Source of the DNA: Patescibacteria group bacterium
GTDB taxonomy: Bacteria; Patescibacteriota; Patescibacteriia; UBA2591; PGYQ01
DNA length: 6,844 nt
Reading direction: 5' to 3'
NCBI GenBank assembly: GCA_020061725.1
Contig: JAGUXS010000056.1
Span: 1 to 6,844, forward strand
The first letter of the stretch is position 1, and each line of letters starts with the position of its first letter. The notes below the pieces were generated by a model. It was given only the letters and a program-made list of their open reading frames with translations. It ran no database searches and had not been told where the DNA came from. The position numbers were made by a program, and so were the translations under genes. Shown here in pieces: positions 5,183-6,844 of this stretch.

Positions 5183-5242
5183 TTAAGTTATTAAATTTAA
5201 ACAATCTATACCCAAGCCAATAATAACTAAAACCAATGCCAT
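5183..5242 (-). other. Doubtful 19-residue hydrophobic micro-ORF
   Basis: ATG at 5242 reads MALVLVIIGLGIDCLNLIT and stops with TAA at 5183. The frame stays open and hydrophobic for some 8 codons before that ATG (VKYLIAIV) but has no better start. It would make a single membrane-spanning segment. It begins 29 bp after the toxin stop, on the same strand. It could be a small membrane peptide at the end of the toxin-antitoxin operon or a decayed gene end. Confidence 0.2.
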
Positions 5243-5270
5243 GACGATGGCGATTAAATATTTGACTAAA

Positions 5271-5990
5271 TTACAAAAATCTCTTTATCTCTCGCTCAAG
5301 GGCAGCGGGGAAATTACAAATGACTGACCAATGATTTTTAGGCAAAAATTGTTTTAATTCCTGGGCAAAACGAATATCTGATTTTTTTAATATTTTAAGA
5401 GTTTCTATTAAGACATTCCTTTGCGGGGCAGCCAGTAAATTGGCACGAATTATAAAATAAAAATCATAAAAATCGCGTGGCTTTTTTCTGGAAAAAAGAG
5501 CTTTAATTTTTTCATCAATAAGTTGCGCTTGATTAAGATGCACGATGGTATAGGGTAGGACAAAATCACTGGCAATAGTTGTCACCTCCCCTTGCTTTTT
5601 GCCTTGGCGCAAAGAAATTTCCATTTGTAATTTAATAATATAACCACCGGCCTTAAAAGTTATAATAGCTAAATAGCCGCCAGTGGTTGTTTTTGCTTCT
5701 TGGATATTAGCCTGTATTCCTTCTCTTTCAATTTCAGCCAAGGCATTAATTATTATCTGCTCAAGGGCTTTTTTATCTTTTAGCGAAGAACTAAAATCAA
5801 GGTCTTCGGAAAAACGCGGACTCTGATAAAGAAACCGCAAGGCAGTTCCGCCCTTAAAATATATTTTATCGCTCTGTGGTTGCTGGTAAAAATATGACAA
5901 GAAAAGATGCTGCAAATATTCTCGCCTAATATTAAGTTCAGTGGTTTGATATTTATTAGCCAGGGTTTTAATAAATTCATCGGCAATCAT
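5271..5990 (-). CDS. abiEii: AbiEii/AbiGii-type nucleotidyltransferase toxin
   Basis: A 239-residue protein of the DUF1814 nucleotidyltransferase family, the toxin half of AbiE-type (type IV) toxin-antitoxin and phage-abortive systems. Related toxins use GTP or other nucleotides, and some (the MenT group) modify tRNA acceptor ends. The catalytic signature is clear: FKGGTALRFLY at 45-55 (the GG[ST] motif), then SEDLDFS at 61-67 with metal-binding Asp63 and Asp65. Further on are LQMEIS (Glu124) and the family's KIKALFSRKKPRDFYD (161-176) with Lys161, Arg172 and Asp173. The length is within the family's range and no key residue is lost. Its ATG overlaps the antitoxin stop as ATGA, so translation is probably coupled. 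No Shine-Dalgarno sequence is present. It lies in the same operon as the antitoxin and is transcribed from 6616-6644. Its target in this organism is unknown. Confidence 0.92.
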   Translation of the reverse strand: MIADEFIKTLANKYQTTELNIRREYLQHLFLSYFYQQPQSDKIYFKGGTALRFLYQSPRFSEDLDFSSSLKDKKALEQIIINALAEIEREGIQANIQEAKTTTGGYLAIITFKAGGYIIKLQMEISLRQGKKQGEVTTIASDFVLPYTIVHLNQAQLIDEKIKALFSRKKPRDFYDFYFIIRANLLAAPQRNVLIETLKILKKSDIRFAQELKQFLPKNHWSVICNFPAALEREIKRFL

Positions 5991-6583
5991 ATTTTTTGAA
6001 TAATTTTCAAGAGGCCTTCCCTTTGATAAAGTTTGGCATATTTTATTATTTTTGTTTTAGATAGAGCCGAGATATTTATTCTTTCATTAAACGACTTTTG
6101 GCCTAAAGAAACAAAGTAAAGATAATCAACTAAAGCTTTTTCCGGTTCAGCTAGAAAAAAACTATGTTTGCCTTCCTTAATTAAAGTATAACCAGTAAAG
6201 GCCTGTTTTTTAATTTTAAAATAAATAAACACTTTATTATTTAACACAAATTCTCTGGTGGGCTTGGTGGTAGCTGAGGTGACCGAATAAACCATTTCGG
6301 GAATAAGGCCGTGCTTGGCTAAGGCGTATTCAAATGAAAGATATGAAGGCCGATAAAGAGCGTTGGCGATCTGCTCTTCGTTGGGCAGATGATGTTTTAG
6401 GACATAGAGTCCTTTTTTAATTCTAAGAAAGAGACCCTTTTTAGTATAATTTTCTAAAAAATATTTTGTCCGAGTGGCGGAAATTCCAAAAACACGGCCG
6501 AATTCTTCTGGGGTAAAGATAAATATCTGCCGTCTTATGAGTTCTTCTTGGACTAATAAGGGTTGTAAAATGTTTGATTTCAT
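5987..6583 (-). CDS. abiEi: AbiEi-type antitoxin with winged-helix DNA-binding domain
   Basis: A 198-residue protein. Residues about 20-62 form a winged helix-turn-helix (FTPEEFGRVFGISATRTKYF, then the wing LRIKKGLYVL). The AbiEi-type C-terminal part has the typical YLSFEYALAKHGLIPE (81-96), VYSVTSATT (98-106) and the AEPEKALVDYLY stretch (145-156). In characterised AbiE systems this protein neutralises the nucleotidyltransferase without stable binding and represses its own promoter by binding inverted repeats. The gene precedes the toxin, overlaps it by 4 bp and ends in TGA. The ATG at 6583 follows a perfect promoter by about 26 nt and has no Shine-Dalgarno sequence. An 8-bp inverted repeat that overlaps the -10 box and the start codon is a candidate operator. 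Confidence 0.88.
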   Translation of the reverse strand: MKSNILQPLLVQEELIRRQIFIFTPEEFGRVFGISATRTKYFLENYTKKGLFLRIKKGLYVLKHHLPNEEQIANALYRPSYLSFEYALAKHGLIPEMVYSVTSATTKPTREFVLNNKVFIYFKIKKQAFTGYTLIKEGKHSFFLAEPEKALVDYLYFVSLGQKSFNERINISALSKTKIIKYAKLYQREGLLKIIQKI

Positions 6584-6616
6584 TAAAGTAAAAATAATTA
6601 TACTTATCTGAAATCA
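6575..6616 (-). promoter_or_regulatory. Candidate operator: 8-bp inverted repeat across the antitoxin leader
   Basis: TGATTTCA (6575-6582) and TGAAATCA (6609-6616) are perfect inverted copies separated by 26 bp. One arm covers two bases of the start codon and the next codons. The other covers the predicted transcription start and touches the -10 box. As DNA it suits a dimeric or two-site repressor such as the AbiEi winged helix. As RNA it could form a weak stem that hides the start codon. Confidence 0.45.
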
Positions 6617-6644
6617 TTATATACCCTGATTTTTTATTTGTCAA
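6616..6644 (-). promoter_or_regulatory. Consensus promoter of the toxin-antitoxin operon
   Basis: On the minus strand, a perfect TTGACA (plus 6639-6644), a 17-nt spacer and a perfect TATAAT (6616-6621). The predicted start near 6609 gives a leader of about 26 nt. A fully consensus promoter fits a gene pair kept in check by its own repressor. Confidence 0.92.
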
Positions 6645-6660
6645 GACATTTTAGCCAATC

Positions 6661-6669
6661 TGTGGATAA
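6661..6669. other. DnaA-box-like 9-mer
   Basis: TGTGGATAA is the exact complement of the consensus DnaA box TTATCCACA. A second site, TTATCCTCA at 6724-6732, differs by one base. Two sites are too few to call an origin. The stretch 6645-6844 has no gene that I can see. Confidence 0.35.
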
Positions 6670-6814
6670 AATTTTTAAGATTTTTTGTCATTTTTGCAAT
6701 AATAACCGCTTGGATTTTTATGGTTATCCTCAAATTTGGCAAAAGCCGGCGATTCCGCAAATTTTTCAAATGACAATTTGGCTCTTTTAACATTTCTTTT
6801 GACATTTTTGTGCT

Positions 6815-6844
6815 TTTACTATTTTTTCTGGAATTTGCTATAAT
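6815..6844 (+). promoter_or_regulatory. Possible outward promoter at the right edge
   Basis: The window ends in TGCTATAAT, an extended -10 box (TGN plus perfect TATAAT at 6839-6844). A weak -35 such as TTTACT (6815-6820) lies 18 bp upstream. It would drive a plus-strand gene beyond the window, divergent to the toxin-antitoxin operon. Confidence 0.4.

Noticed and set aside
5780..5986. 68-codon minus-strand frame inside the toxin gene
   Set aside because: Alternate-frame shadow of the intact nucleotidyltransferase coding region.
6441..6644. 67-codon minus-strand frame over the antitoxin start
   Set aside because: It runs through the consensus promoter and an alternate frame of the antitoxin.

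Overview
This is an AT-rich bacterial window with short, intact genes, consensus sigma-70-type promoters, no recognisable Shine-Dalgarno sequence before any gene, and many intergenic palindromes. The protein set fits a small-genome, uncultivated bacterium of the Candidate Phyla Radiation (Patescibacteria) type: a glycerophosphodiester phosphodiesterase, an orphan PurD-like ligase, a large secreted multi-repeat protein and an AbiE-type toxin-antitoxin pair. That assignment is inference from style and content, not from a marker gene. TGA ends the antitoxin gene, so UGA looks like a stop here, which argues against the lineages that read UGA as glycine.

Layout. Positions 1-204 hold no gene but carry a 13-bp inverted repeat enclosing a GC-rich hairpin core. 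On the minus strand follow a cytoplasmic GDPD-family phosphodiesterase (205-882) and a PurD-like ATP-grasp protein (1085-2416). The PurD-like gene has its own promoter and an intrinsic terminator. Positions 2417-3066 are the most unusual part. A strong minus-strand promoter (2969-2997) drives a tRNA locus in which a complete tRNA-Trp(CCA) (2821-2894) lies between the 5' part and the 3' part of a second, broken tRNA. The tRNA-Trp is bracketed by 14-bp inverted arms, and its 3' end is duplicated 89 bp downstream. Two hairpin terminators close this unit just before the PurD-like promoter.

On the plus strand, 3067-4884 encodes a 605-residue secreted protein with a signal peptide, five tandem beta-sandwich-like repeats of about 90 residues and a distinct C-terminal region. 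Its -10 box ends 8 nt before the ATG, so the mRNA is predicted to be leaderless or nearly so. Positions 4885-5270 form a convergent intergenic region with several palindromes and two doubtful short open frames. On the minus strand, 5271-6583 is a two-gene AbiE-type toxin-antitoxin operon with an ATGA overlap, a perfect consensus promoter and an 8-bp inverted repeat that overlaps the start codon and could be an operator. The right edge (6645-6844) has no gene. It holds one perfect DnaA-box-like 9-mer, one near match, and a possible plus-strand promoter pointing out of the window.

The genes do not form one pathway. The clearest functional unit is the toxin-antitoxin pair. The secreted protein may act at the cell surface. 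The GDPD and PurD-like proteins look like separate metabolic genes. The tRNA locus is the best candidate for something undescribed, but it could also be a decayed rearrangement or an assembly or amplification chimera.
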